Origin: Entrophospora sp. SA101
Lineage: Eukaryota; Glomeromycota; Glomeromycetes; Entrophosporales; Entrophosporaceae
Assembly: GCA_958430865.1 (NCBI GenBank)
Contig: CAUDNR010004536.1
Location: 9,184-20,947 of the forward strand
Reading direction: 5' to 3'
DNA: 11,764 nt
In this document: positions 1-6,940 of the stretch, one piece after another
How positions within the stretch are numbered: position 1 is the stretch's first letter
Layout: every line of letters begins with the position of its first letter
Translations under genes and position numbers: made by a program
The notes under the pieces: model-generated
What the model was told of the DNA's origin: nothing
Seen by the model: the letters and a program-made list of their open reading frames with translations, nothing else
Databases searched by the model: none

Positions 1-91
1 TTCATAAGTAAATATAATATTTCACATTTGTTTAACATAGTTGGATATAAAAGATAATATATGTAACATAATAAATGCGTGACTTTTTGTG

Positions 92-145
92 GGGGCAAAA
101 AAATCAACAAATTAATTATAATATGAAAATAAAAATTTTTGCCCC
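92..145. repeat. Small hairpin-forming inverted repeat (GGGGCAAAAA / TTTTTGCCCC)
   Basis: GGGGCAAAAA at 92-101 is perfectly complementary to TTTTTGCCCC at 136-145, with a 34-bp AT-rich loop. The G/C-rich ends stand out from the AT background. It could be a short MITE-like relic or an incidental stem-loop. No clear target-site duplication was found. Confidence 0.6.
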
Positions 146-173
146 GATCGGCACTAATTAAGTTCTTTCCTTT

Positions 174-190
174 ATTCGTGGAACACGAAT
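174..190. repeat. Short palindrome ATTCGTG-GAA-CACGAAT
   Basis: Two 7-bp arms, ATTCGTG (174-180) and CACGAAT (184-190), are separated by 3 bp. The dyad is perfect and could be a protein-binding site, but nothing nearby identifies a regulator. The next possible coding start is at 297. Confidence 0.4.
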
Positions 191-296
191 TAATTGTTTC
201 TCATGCATAATTTTGACCAATGATAAATTAGTGGGCACATGACTTGGAATTTATTTTTACAGACAATGAATTAAATGACAAAAAGAAAATTATTTT

Positions 297-523
297 ATGG
301 ATTCTGTTGATGTGAAATCTTGTACTATAGATTTGGTAGAAACTTCTGTATTAAAATTTTTGAAAACTTGTACTAAAAGATTTAATAATATATTTTTTGC
401 ATTTATATCACCTGAAGAAGCAACATTGTTGATCCATCTAAAAAAAAAATCAAAGATGGGGATGATTCTTTATCATGTATACATGGTTTTGTTCCTGTTC
501 TTATATGTACATCAGGAAATTAA
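297..523 (+). pseudogene. Decayed coding fragment, unknown family
   Basis: I do not recognise the protein. An ATG at 297 opens a frame reading through ETSVLKFLKTCTKRF and FAFISPEEATL. From about 431 the coding-like reading moves to the next frame (DPSKKKIKDGDDSLSCIHGF, then a short tail rich in V, I and C) and stops at TAA 521-523. The first frame, if unshifted, continues to a stop at 531-533, but its last 35 residues become hydrophobic and low in information, as expected of an out-of-frame read. The run of nine A's at 440-448 is close to the switch and is a likely indel or base-calling site. The start is simply the first ATG, and no promoter is evident. It does not share sequence with the gene family in the rest of the window. 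It may be an exon piece or a chance open frame. Confidence 0.3.
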
Positions 524-540
524 TTTAGCATAAACTTGCA

Positions 541-602
541 TAAATCTTACGATGCCAACGTAATATTGTGTAAATCTTACAGTGCCGACGTAAGTTTTAC
601 AC
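541..602. repeat. Two 22-bp direct repeats (30-bp period) plus overlapping inverted repeat
   Basis: Units at 541-562 and 571-592 both start TAAATCTTAC and end with TGCC(A/G)ACGTA; they differ at three positions. The second unit also forms a stem: GTGTAAATCTTAC (568-580) pairs with GTAAGTTTTACAC (590-602) with one mismatch. A further related stretch (AAACTTAC... TGTGTAAAA) follows at about 615-638 in the opposite sense. This is the only repeat of this type in the window. Confidence 0.6.
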
Positions 603-655
603 TTTTTTATTATTAAACTTACAATTGACATGTGTAAAATTTTTTTATATTTTCC

Positions 656-1567
656 AGATGTATATGTTTGACAAAGTCCATTGTAGTTGGATAATCACAA
701 GCTTCTTCATTTTTATAAGAATAAAATTAACAAAGAACCTTGTAACACTAAATTATTGACATCTTTACATATACCATGTTAGCTGATTTGTTTCCAGAAT
801 TCTACTAGGTCAGGATAAATTAATATTGCTCTTGCAATTATGCTCAATTGCTTGTTGTTTTAAATCCATCATTGGGCTGGATACTCTTTACAATTAAGTA
901 TTAAGTATTTGCATTTCTATTTGGTAATCAATTGAGTCATCAAATGGGATAATTGGTTTTGGGGAGAAAGGTATGAATTTTTATTTAATATAAGATCATT
1001 TATTTTTTCAAGATTTTCAATTAATTTTTTTTGGAACCAAGTCTATGGCTAATGGTCCTCCAGTCAAAAATGAAACGTTTCAATATCATTTCCTTTCAAA
1101 GGAAAACTTTCTCTATACTGCAATTTGGCTTCTTTTAACAAAGCTACAAATACCACTACTGGAATATTTGAGGCTCAAGGATTCCTATAATATTTTCGAA
1201 AAGCTTCAGATATTCCTTGATCCATGTTGTTATTATTGCTGTTGTTGTTGTTGGTGCTGATGTCATTTTGTATTTTTAATTCAACTAAACTATCGTCGGT
1301 TTTTCCGAATTGTAATAATAATCGTTGCACGAGATATCTGGATAAAATCACGTTTTCTTTGATAAGAAGATCAACTAATTCTAATGATATAAAGTTATTA
1401 TAGAGAATCGCGTAAAAAAACGAATGTGCTTTGCCGTGGTTTTTAATGATCCAGTTTGCTCTTACTTTGGGATCTTTTGATATTTTATACCACGATTTAT
1501 CAGTTAAAATGAGCGAAAATGTGAATTTTGTATTTTTAAATATTAATTTTTTTATTTCTTCATTCAT
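656..1567 (-). pseudogene. Family copy 1: N-terminal and middle part of the paralogous gene, broken
   Basis: This copy reads leftward from ATG 1567. The first 130 codons are open (to TGA 1175-1177) and contain DKSWYKISKDPKVRANWIIK (about residues 23-42), SLELVDLLIKEN, LVQRLLLQFGKTDDS and an Asn-rich linker. The frame closes where copy 6 has TGG (RNPWASNIPV): here that codon is TGA, a simple nonsense change. Beyond it the reading continues with family sequence (VALLKEAKLQY, PLKGNDIETFHF), then loses one T near 1100 and gains further indels around 920-1020 before resuming NIIARAILIYP-like sequence. Similarity to copy 6 stops abruptly near 656 (in the DFVK region), so the C-terminal 60% is missing. 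TATA and a 28-bp palindrome lie directly upstream. The 130-residue product could still be made. Function of the family is unknown. Confidence 0.8.
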
Positions 1568-1616
1568 TTTTTTCTCTCAATTGAGAGAAAAAAAAAATAG
1601 AGCGTTTATATAAATA
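1567..1616 (-). promoter_or_regulatory. TATA element and start-codon-abutting palindrome of copy 1
   Basis: Reading on the minus strand, TATTTATATAAA (1605-1616) is followed about 40 bp later by ATG 1567. Between them is a palindrome with core CTCTCAATTGAGAG (1574-1587) flanked by T and A runs, perfect over 1567-1594. Its last base is the A of the start codon. The same arrangement is present in copy 4, which supports functional or at least inherited promoter architecture. Confidence 0.6.
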
Positions 1617-1622
1617 CACATC

Positions 1623-1702
1623 TAAAATCGATAAATCGAACATTTATTTATATTATAAAGTACTTTAAACAATTGATTGCTGCGTCTGACTTATCGAGTT
1701 TA
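1623..1702. repeat. Spaced 12-bp inverted repeat upstream of copy 1
   Basis: TAAAATCGATAA (1623-1634) and TTATCGAGTTTA (1691-1702) form an inverted pair with one mismatch, just upstream of the TATA element. The corresponding pair upstream of copy 4 is perfect. It may be a paired binding site for one regulator. Confidence 0.5.
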
Positions 1703-1753
1703 GATTTGTATGCAAAATAACGATTTTAATTTAATTAATACTAAATGATATCA

Positions 1754-2074
1754 TCAAAATATAGGAAAATGAATATTGAACCGTTTTTTTATTGTAAAAA
1801 AATAATAATAGTAATGATACATTAAGGGGTTAAGGATAATAAGTTTTACCACGGATTGTTCATACAATTGGAAAAGAATCCTTTGCCATAATTCAATAAA
1901 AAGGGCACTGTTTATTGTTAGCAAGTGTCTATTCGCCACTACTATCTTTTTTTTTGTCGTGGAATTTTTGAAAAACGTATAGAATCTGAATACAACAATT
2001 TCAATAAACTCCTCATCAACTTGATTTTCAATGTCAAACTATAAATCAAGTCGTGCCCCAAACAGAGGAGCCAT
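1754..2074 (-). pseudogene. Small uncharacterised gene with in-frame TAG (left copy)
   Basis: The frame starts at ATG 2074-2072 (MAPLFGARLDL), meets TAG at 2041-2039, and then stays open for 94 codons (FDIENQVDEEFIEIVVFRFY, FFKNSTTKKK, VVANRHLLTINSALFIELWQ, ILFQLYEQSVVKLIILNPLM) to TGA near 1754. The part after the TAG looks coding: mixed charged and hydrophobic residues with no internal stops. An internal Met at 1939 would give only 61 residues. The TAG is also present in the right-hand copy, so it predates the duplication. Either an exon begins just after it (the bases ending TTTATAG would make an acceptor) or the gene was already dead. It lies 187 bp upstream of copy 1 on the same strand. 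No family is recognised. Confidence 0.45.
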
Positions 2075-2447
2075 ATAATTTAATAATTTATATTTATCAT
2101 TTATAACTTTATAATCATAAAAAGAAAAAATACGAAACAGGACTATATATCAATATCCAAAAAACTGTAGTGAAAACCTCGGGCAAAAATTCAAAGAACG
2201 AAGAACATCCAAAAAAGTGAGTGGTCGGGTTTTTTTATTTATTATAAATTATACAATTTAGAATATAAAAAAGTATTGTGGTACAAATGTAAAATCTTTT
2301 TATTTAACGTATATTATAAATATTTGGGAAACGAATCATAGGATACGAAATATTGGTTTTTATAGTTGAAATTATTATACATGAATAGATAAAATTAAAG
2401 GATTTAATAATTAAAGCTTCAAAAATAAAATTATTCGATAAATTAAA

Positions 2448-2605
2448 ATGTCTCAAGTATCTAATACGTTGAAATAAATCCTCAATCCAGACATAAACCT
2501 GTGACTAGTCCTGAACTTGAACCGGTTCTTAAAGAATTTATGAACACTTTGAGTGTTATAATCGAGGAATTATTTTTATCGGTGCTACAGGCACAGTCTC
2601 ATTGA
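2448..2605 (+). pseudogene. Short coding-like piece with frameshift (left arm)
   Basis: ATG 2448 reads MSQVSNTLK and then hits TAA at 2475. Shifting frame by one gives a 40-odd residue stretch that looks coding, with INPQSRHKPVTSPELEPVLK followed by EFMNTLSVIIEELFLSVLQA, ending at TGA 2603-2605. This composition (Pro/Glu/Lys then an amphipathic helix) is unlike the random AT-rich reading around it. It may be an exon or a dead gene remnant. The identical sequence occurs on the minus strand at 5899-6056. No family recognised. Confidence 0.3.
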
Positions 2606-2771
2606 AAAAACAATATAACTATATAAATGAAACAATCATAACATTTAATGCATGCTTTGTGTTTAATTATCAATCTGAAGATTTTATATAAATTCCAATA
2701 TTCGAAAGCATTGTTAGAAAAAAGATTATTGTCCACTCTTATTTATTATTGTCATTACCATTTTTATCGTT

Positions 2772-2975
2772 TTGTCATCATCATTGCTTTTCCTAAAGAA
2801 AATTATTATTTATTACATTGGTCCGGTAACGCAAGATTGTTTGTTTAGAAAGGAGTTTGTGATTCACATCAAAAAAGGTAATATTTTTATTTGCGAAGAT
2901 CCTTTTCATTCAATTAATCAAATGTGCGAAAGGTGCGAGTGTAACACTGATTTGGTAGAAGTTTTTTTATTTTGA
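2772..2975 (+). CDS. Possible small protein or exon, 67 codons (left arm)
   Basis: An open frame from ATG 2772 to TGA 2975. The first 15 residues are hydrophobic low-information sequence. From about residue 16 it reads YIGPVTQDCLFRKEFVIHIK, then GNIFICEDPFHSINQMCERC and ECNTDLVEVFLF, with CERCEC near the end. The second half looks coding and could be the last exon of a gene whose acceptor lies in the pyrimidine-rich stretch near 2785-2797. A second overlapping frame (2648-2848) is less convincing. The copy in the right arm (5529-5732, -) is identical, which follows from arm identity and is not independent evidence of selection. Confidence 0.3.
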   Translation: MSSSLLFLKKIIIYYIGPVTQDCLFRKEFVIHIKKGNIFICEDPFHSINQMCERCECNTDLVEVFLF

Positions 2976-3121
2976 AAAAAACAAATCTGTTGTCCGACAA
3001 TAAAATACTATAGTTCAGGATTAATTGTTGATTTTTTTTAAATAATGTCTTTTTGGTAATTTCATCTATAAAAAGGAAATTGCAGTTTCACGGAGTTGGT
3101 TGCCAAAACTATTTTGAAGAA

Positions 3122-3229
3122 GCGAAAGTCAAAATTAAAATTAAAAGTTATATGTAAAAACTAAATCAAAAGTCAATAGTCAAAAATCAAAGCTAGTTTT
3201 GACTTATGGCGAAACCTTTTGACTTTCGC
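3122..3229. repeat. MITE-like hairpin with 13-bp terminal inverted repeats (left arm)
   Basis: GCGAAAGTCAAAA (3122-3134) is perfectly complementary to TTTTGACTTTCGC (3217-3229). An inner pair, AGTCAAAA (3178-3185) and TTTTGACT (3197-3204), suggests a compound stem. The 108-bp length and terminal symmetry fit a small non-autonomous inverted-repeat element, though I saw no flanking target-site duplication. Confidence 0.5.
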
Positions 3230-3762
3230 ACGGTTGCGAAACTCTCTATTGATCATTATGCGATCATGCCGGGAAGGGGAGAGAGAAATCAACACAGCAT
3301 GTTGATGTTGATGTTGAGGAGACGTTGAAGTTCAACTTTGTTAAACTTGATTCTTGTGGAAGTAATTTTCTATGTTAAATTGCAAATATTCATTTTTTTT
3401 TTTTTGTGTAAAATTGGCTTACAGATGAATATAATTAATTTTTTTCCAAGGTCGTAAAGCATTTCTACTTTCAATGATACCTGATAGCCTTCCGTTTTTT
3501 TCTTTTGCTAGTCTTTTAACTTTGCTTGACTTTCTCTGCTACCTTCTTCCATGTCATGAATTTAATAATTATTTACAAGAATAAGAAAAAATCAATATAT
3601 ATCTTTTTTTTTTGTCATGAAGACAAAAAATGCATTACTATCTATTACTATTATTCCGAGATAAAATCGTCATATTTTAAGAACTATTTGACCAATTAAT
3701 GAAAGAGATTTTAGCAAATAATTACATTTTCAATCAATTATCTTAGCAAACAATAAACCATT

Positions 3763-3832
3763 ATTTTTGAGTTTTTGGTGAAATTTGGCAGTGTGGCACA
3801 GTAAATGGTGGTTATAGACTTCGCGCACCATA
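3763..3832. other. Unassigned 70-bp piece between left arm and copy 2 remnant
   Basis: This stretch matches neither the arm nor the gene family as far as I can see. It contains ATGGTG (3804-3809) and CACCAT (3826-3831), a 6-bp inverted pair, and a locally GC-richer patch (CTTCGCGCACC). It may be filler from the rearrangement that built the centre. Confidence 0.4.
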
Positions 3833-4200
3833 CTACCCAAATTATAAAAATGAGGAATTTTGTAATCATCCAACTACAATTGATTTCATTTAATGCATAC
3901 AACAATTGGTCAAAGTCGAATTCAATTTGACAAAATTTGCCATGACTGATATTTTAATTTTGTACAAGCAACATATTGATAAAATTGGAATGACACTTTT
4001 ATAAGCTTTTGTTGGATGTTGTGTTGTGACCATCTTTAGCAGAAACTGATAATATTAATAAACCTAAATGAAAAAAAAAATGAAAAATTGGATATTGGCA
4101 CAACGTGGAACAGAAAATGGGTTGGATGCCAATAGAAGAAATGGATCAAAGAAAAATTTGGATAAGAAACTTGAAGAAAAAAAAATATTATACTACAATT
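3833..4200 (+). pseudogene. Family copy 2: C-terminal remnant with internal deletion
   Basis: Starts abruptly at CTACCCAAATTATAAAAATG, matching the YPNHKNE region of copy 6 (near 9405). It continues through nucleotide matches to DYPTTMDFVK, VGFKLTKSVMTDI and EQHIDKIGMTLLEAF. It then jumps (GTTGTGACCATCTTTAGCAG) to sequence matching AETNYINKPK and EQKMDW at the end of copy 6, so about 1 kb of coding sequence is missing. There are many frame changes and a TAA inside the LLEAF equivalent. It cannot encode the family protein. The same deletion junction appears in the tail of copy 4 near 7921, so the two remnants descend from one already deleted ancestor. Confidence 0.8.
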
Positions 4201-4261
4201 ATTGTTATCTTTAATGGAATGTCCTTTTAATATAATTATTCCACACATGAACATTCATATT

Positions 4262-4574
4262 TGTATATAATTTAGATATTTTTTGATCCGTGTCATTATT
4301 ACATTATTGTTATTACTGTTGTTTTTATTTGTTGTTATTGTTCTTGTATTTTTAGTTCAATTAGACTAGACTATCAATAATAATCGTTGTACAAGATAAA
4401 ATCACATATTCTCTCAAAGTTATGACTTATAGCAAATTGCATTAAAAAATGAATGTGCTTTTCCGTAGTTTTTAATTATCTAATTTGCTCATGTTATTGG
4501 GTATTTTTATACCATGTTTTTTTTATTGGTTAAAATAGAAATTTTGTACTATTTTTCTTTATTTTTTTATTCAT
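4262..4574 (-). pseudogene. Family copy 3: N-terminal remnant
   Basis: Reading leftward from a possible ATG at 4574, nucleotide similarity to copies 1, 4 and 5 can be followed: the KFTFSLILTDKSW region around 4490-4550, IIKNHGKAHSFF at about 4440-4490, the LVQRLLL region near 4380, and the Asn-rich linker and MDQ near 4285-4310. Deletions remove the middle of the SLELVDLLIKEN segment, and the frame is broken repeatedly. The upstream palindrome found in copies 1 and 4 is absent. No usable product is expected. Confidence 0.7.
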
Positions 4575-5274
4575 TTTCTCATTTTTTTTTGTCTCCTCTC
4601 CATTCATTCGGTGATTTTCGATTCTCTAAATTATTATACTAATACCTAATAGAACAATGATGCGCGGGTGTGATTTCTAATCATATTTAGTACAGTGTAT
4701 AAAATTCAAAGAAATTAATAGTTTTATTAATCGAAAAAGTAATGGTTTATTGTTTGCTAAGATAATTGATTGAAAATGTAATTATTTGCTAAAATCTCTT
4801 TCATTAATTGGTCAAATAGTTCTTAAAATATGACGATTTTATCTCGGAATAATAGTAATAGATAGTAATGCATTTTTTGTCTTCATGACAAAAAAAAAAG
4901 ATATATATTGATTTTTTCTTATTCTTGTAAATAATTATTAAATTCATGACATGGAAGAAGGTAGCAGAGAAAGTCAAGCAAAGTTAAAAGACTAGCAAAA
5001 GAAAAAAACGGAAGGCTATCAGGTATCATTGAAAGTAGAAATGCTTTACGACCTTGGAAAAAAATTAATTATATTCATCTGTAAGCCAATTTTACACAAA
5101 AAAAAAAAAAATGAATATTTGCAATTTAACATAGAAAATTACTTCCACAAGAATCAAGTTTAACAAAGTTGAACTTCAACGTCTCCTCAACATCAACATC
5201 AACATGCTGTGTTGATTTCTCTCTCCCCTTCCCGGCATGATCGCATAATGATCAATAGAGAGTTTCGCAACCGT

Positions 5275-5382
5275 GCGAAAGTCAAAAGGTTTCGCCATAA
5301 GTCAAAACTAGCTTTGATTTTTGACTATTGACTTTTGATTTAGTTTTTACATATAACTTTTAATTTTAATTTTGACTTTCGC
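5275..5382. repeat. MITE-like hairpin (right-arm copy)
   Basis: Mirror copy of 3122-3229 with identical 13-bp ends GCGAAAGTCAAAA and TTTTGACTTTCGC. Confidence 0.5.
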
Positions 5383-5528
5383 TTCTTCAAAATAGTTTTG
5401 GCAACCAACTCCGTGAAACTGCAATTTCCTTTTTATAGATGAAATTACCAAAAAGACATTATTTAAAAAAAATCAACAATTAATCCTGAACTATAGTATT
5501 TTATTGTCGGACAACAGATTTGTTTTTT

Positions 5529-5732
5529 TCAAAATAAAAAAACTTCTACCAAATCAGTGTTACACTCGCACCTTTCGCACATTTGATTAATTGAATGAAA
5601 AGGATCTTCGCAAATAAAAATATTACCTTTTTTGATGTGAATCACAAACTCCTTTCTAAACAAACAATCTTGCGTTACCGGACCAATGTAATAAATAATA
5701 ATTTTCTTTAGGAAAAGCAATGATGATGACAA
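5529..5732 (-). CDS. Possible small protein or exon, 67 codons (right arm)
   Basis: Exact minus-strand duplicate of the frame at 2772-2975, including the CERCEC motif near the C-terminus. Whether either copy is expressed cannot be told from sequence. Confidence 0.3.
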   Translation of the reverse strand: MSSSLLFLKKIIIYYIGPVTQDCLFRKEFVIHIKKGNIFICEDPFHSINQMCERCECNTDLVEVFLF

Positions 5733-5898
5733 AACGATAAAAATGGTAATGACAATAATAAATAAGAGTGGACAATAATCTTTTTTCTAACAATGCTTTC
5801 GAATATTGGAATTTATATAAAATCTTCAGATTGATAATTAAACACAAAGCATGCATTAAATGTTATGATTGTTTCATTTATATAGTTATATTGTTTTT

Positions 5899-6056
5899 TC
5901 AATGAGACTGTGCCTGTAGCACCGATAAAAATAATTCCTCGATTATAACACTCAAAGTGTTCATAAATTCTTTAAGAACCGGTTCAAGTTCAGGACTAGT
6001 CACAGGTTTATGTCTGGATTGAGGATTTATTTCAACGTATTAGATACTTGAGACAT
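5899..6056 (-). pseudogene. Short coding-like piece with frameshift (right arm)
   Basis: Exact minus-strand duplicate of 2448-2605, with the same frame change after nine codons. Confidence 0.3.
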
Positions 6057-6429
6057 TTTAATTTATCGAATAATTTTATTTTTGAAGCTTTAATTATTAA
6101 ATCCTTTAATTTTATCTATTCATGTATAATAATTTCAACTATAAAAACCAATATTTCGTATCCTATGATTCGTTTCCCAAATATTTATAATATACGTTAA
6201 ATAAAAAGATTTTACATTTGTACCACAATACTTTTTTATATTCTAAATTGTATAATTTATAATAAATAAAAAAACCCGACCACTCACTTTTTTGGATGTT
6301 CTTCGTTCTTTGAATTTTTGCCCGAGGTTTTCACTACAGTTTTTTGGATATTGATATATAGTCCTGTTTCGTATTTTTTCTTTTTATGATTATAAAGTTA
6401 TAAATGATAAATATAAATTATTAAATTAT

Positions 6430-6751
6430 ATGATCCCTCTGTTTGGGACACGACTCGATTTATAGTTTGACATTGAAGAATCAAGTTGGCGAGGAGTTTA
6501 TTGAAATTGTTGTATTCAGATTCTATACGTTTTTCAAAAAGTCTACAACAAAAAAAAGGTAGTAGTGGCGAATAGACACTTGCTAACGATAAACTAGTGC
6601 CATTTTTATTGAATTATGACAAAAGGATCCTTTTCCAATTGTATGAACAATCCGTGGTAAAACTGATATTCCTTAACCCCTTAATGTATCATTACTATTA
6701 TTATTTGTTTATAATAAAAAATGGGTCAATGTTCATTTTTCCATATTTTGA
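6430..6751 (+). pseudogene. Small uncharacterised gene with in-frame TAG (right copy)
   Basis: Counterpart of 1754-2074. It starts at ATG 6430 with MIPLFGTRLDL and carries the same TAG twelve codons in. It then has an extra G near 6477 and another shift in the A-run near 6550-6558, after which VVANRHLLT-like and LYEQSVVKL-like sequence can still be followed. It is more damaged than the left copy. The coding similarity begins exactly where near-perfect arm identity ends. Confidence 0.45.
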
Positions 6752-6804
6752 TGATATCATTTAGTATTAATTAATAAATTAAAATCATTATTTGCATACA
6801 CATA

Positions 6805-6885
6805 TAAACTCGATAAGTCGGATGCAGCAATCAAATTGTTTAAAGTACTTTATAATATAAATAAATGTTCGATTTATCGAGTTTA
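6805..6885. repeat. Spaced perfect 12-bp inverted repeat upstream of copy 4
   Basis: TAAACTCGATAA (6805-6816) and TTATCGAGTTTA (6874-6885) are perfect complements. The second lies 6 bp upstream of the TATA element. Copy 1 has the same pair with one mismatch, so the arrangement has been kept in both divergent promoters. Confidence 0.55.
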
Positions 6886-6890
6886 GATGG

Positions 6891-6940
6891 TATTTATATA
6901 AACGGTCTATTTTTTTTTCTCTCAATTGAGAGAAAAAAAA
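6891..6940 (+). promoter_or_regulatory. TATA element and 30-bp palindrome ending at the copy 4 ATG
   Basis: TATTTATATAAAC (6891-6903) lies about 40 bp from ATG 6940. The palindrome 6911-6940 is perfect: eight T, CTCTCAATTGAGAG, eight A, the last A being the A of ATG. With a usual TATA-to-start distance of about 25-35 bp (general eukaryotic knowledge), transcription would begin inside or near this palindrome and leave a very short leader. If it began upstream of the palindrome, the leader would fold into a stem reaching the start codon. Confidence 0.6.

Larger units (their letters stand above)
2072..3762 (+). repeat. Left arm of 1.69-kb near-perfect inverted repeat
   Basis: I compared this segment line by line with the reverse complement of 4741-6432. 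The only difference found is the length of one homopolymer: 13 T at about 3393-3405 against 14 A in the right arm near 5098-5111. Positions outside that run pair with sum 8504 and inside it with sum 8503. Similarity stops abruptly at 3762 on the inner side. On the outer side it falls from near identity to roughly 90% at 2072. The arm contains the small candidate coding pieces at 2448-2605 and 2772-2975. Apart from the hairpin at 3122-3229, the stretches 2076-2447 and 2976-3762 show no gene I can support. No target-site duplication flanks the arms. Confidence 0.95.
3833..4574. repeat. Composite direct repeat D1 (copy 2 tail + copy 3 head)
   Basis: This segment matches 7738-8430 in the same orientation. 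Both join a deleted + strand family tail to a truncated - strand family head through the same linker (ATTATACTACAATTATTGTT then AATGGAATGTCCTTTTAAT). Sharing the two unusual junctions means the composite arose once and was then duplicated. D2 has its own replaced patch at 7858-7920. Confidence 0.75.
4741..6432 (-). repeat. Right arm of 1.69-kb near-perfect inverted repeat
   Basis: Reverse complement of 2072-3762, differing by one extra A in the run at about 5098-5111. Its outer edge is the third base of the ATG at 6430-6432; the very next codon differs at all three bases from the left side (ATC against GCT). The inner edge is AATGGTTTATTG at 4741. The stretches 4741-5528 and 6057-6429 hold no supported gene apart from the hairpin at 5275-5382. 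Confidence 0.95.

Noticed and set aside
174..190. Heat-shock element
   Set aside because: TTC and GAA units are present, but their spacing does not give the alternating nGAAn pattern.
2648..2848. 66-codon open frame (and its mirror 5656-5856)
   Set aside because: It overlaps the better 2772-2975 frame, is rich in hydrophobic low-information sequence, and its presence in both arms follows automatically from arm identity.
4036..4254. 72-codon minus-strand open frame
   Set aside because: It lies antisense to the copy 2 tail and its composition (Phe/Ser/Ile runs) reflects A-rich codons on the other strand. The antisense frames at 10636-10860 (-), 1045-1260 (+) and 1431-1613 (+) were dropped for the same reason.
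2072..6432. Pure assembly fold-back artefact
   Set aside because: A simple fold-back would make the outer regions identical too, but they differ at several percent and contain different lesions. Spanning reads are still needed to exclude misjoined paralogs.
2062..6442. Classical transposon with 1.69-kb terminal inverted repeats
   Set aside because: The flanks at 2062-2071 and 6433-6442 are themselves inverted homologs, no direct target-site duplication is seen, and the centre carries only family remnants, no transposase.
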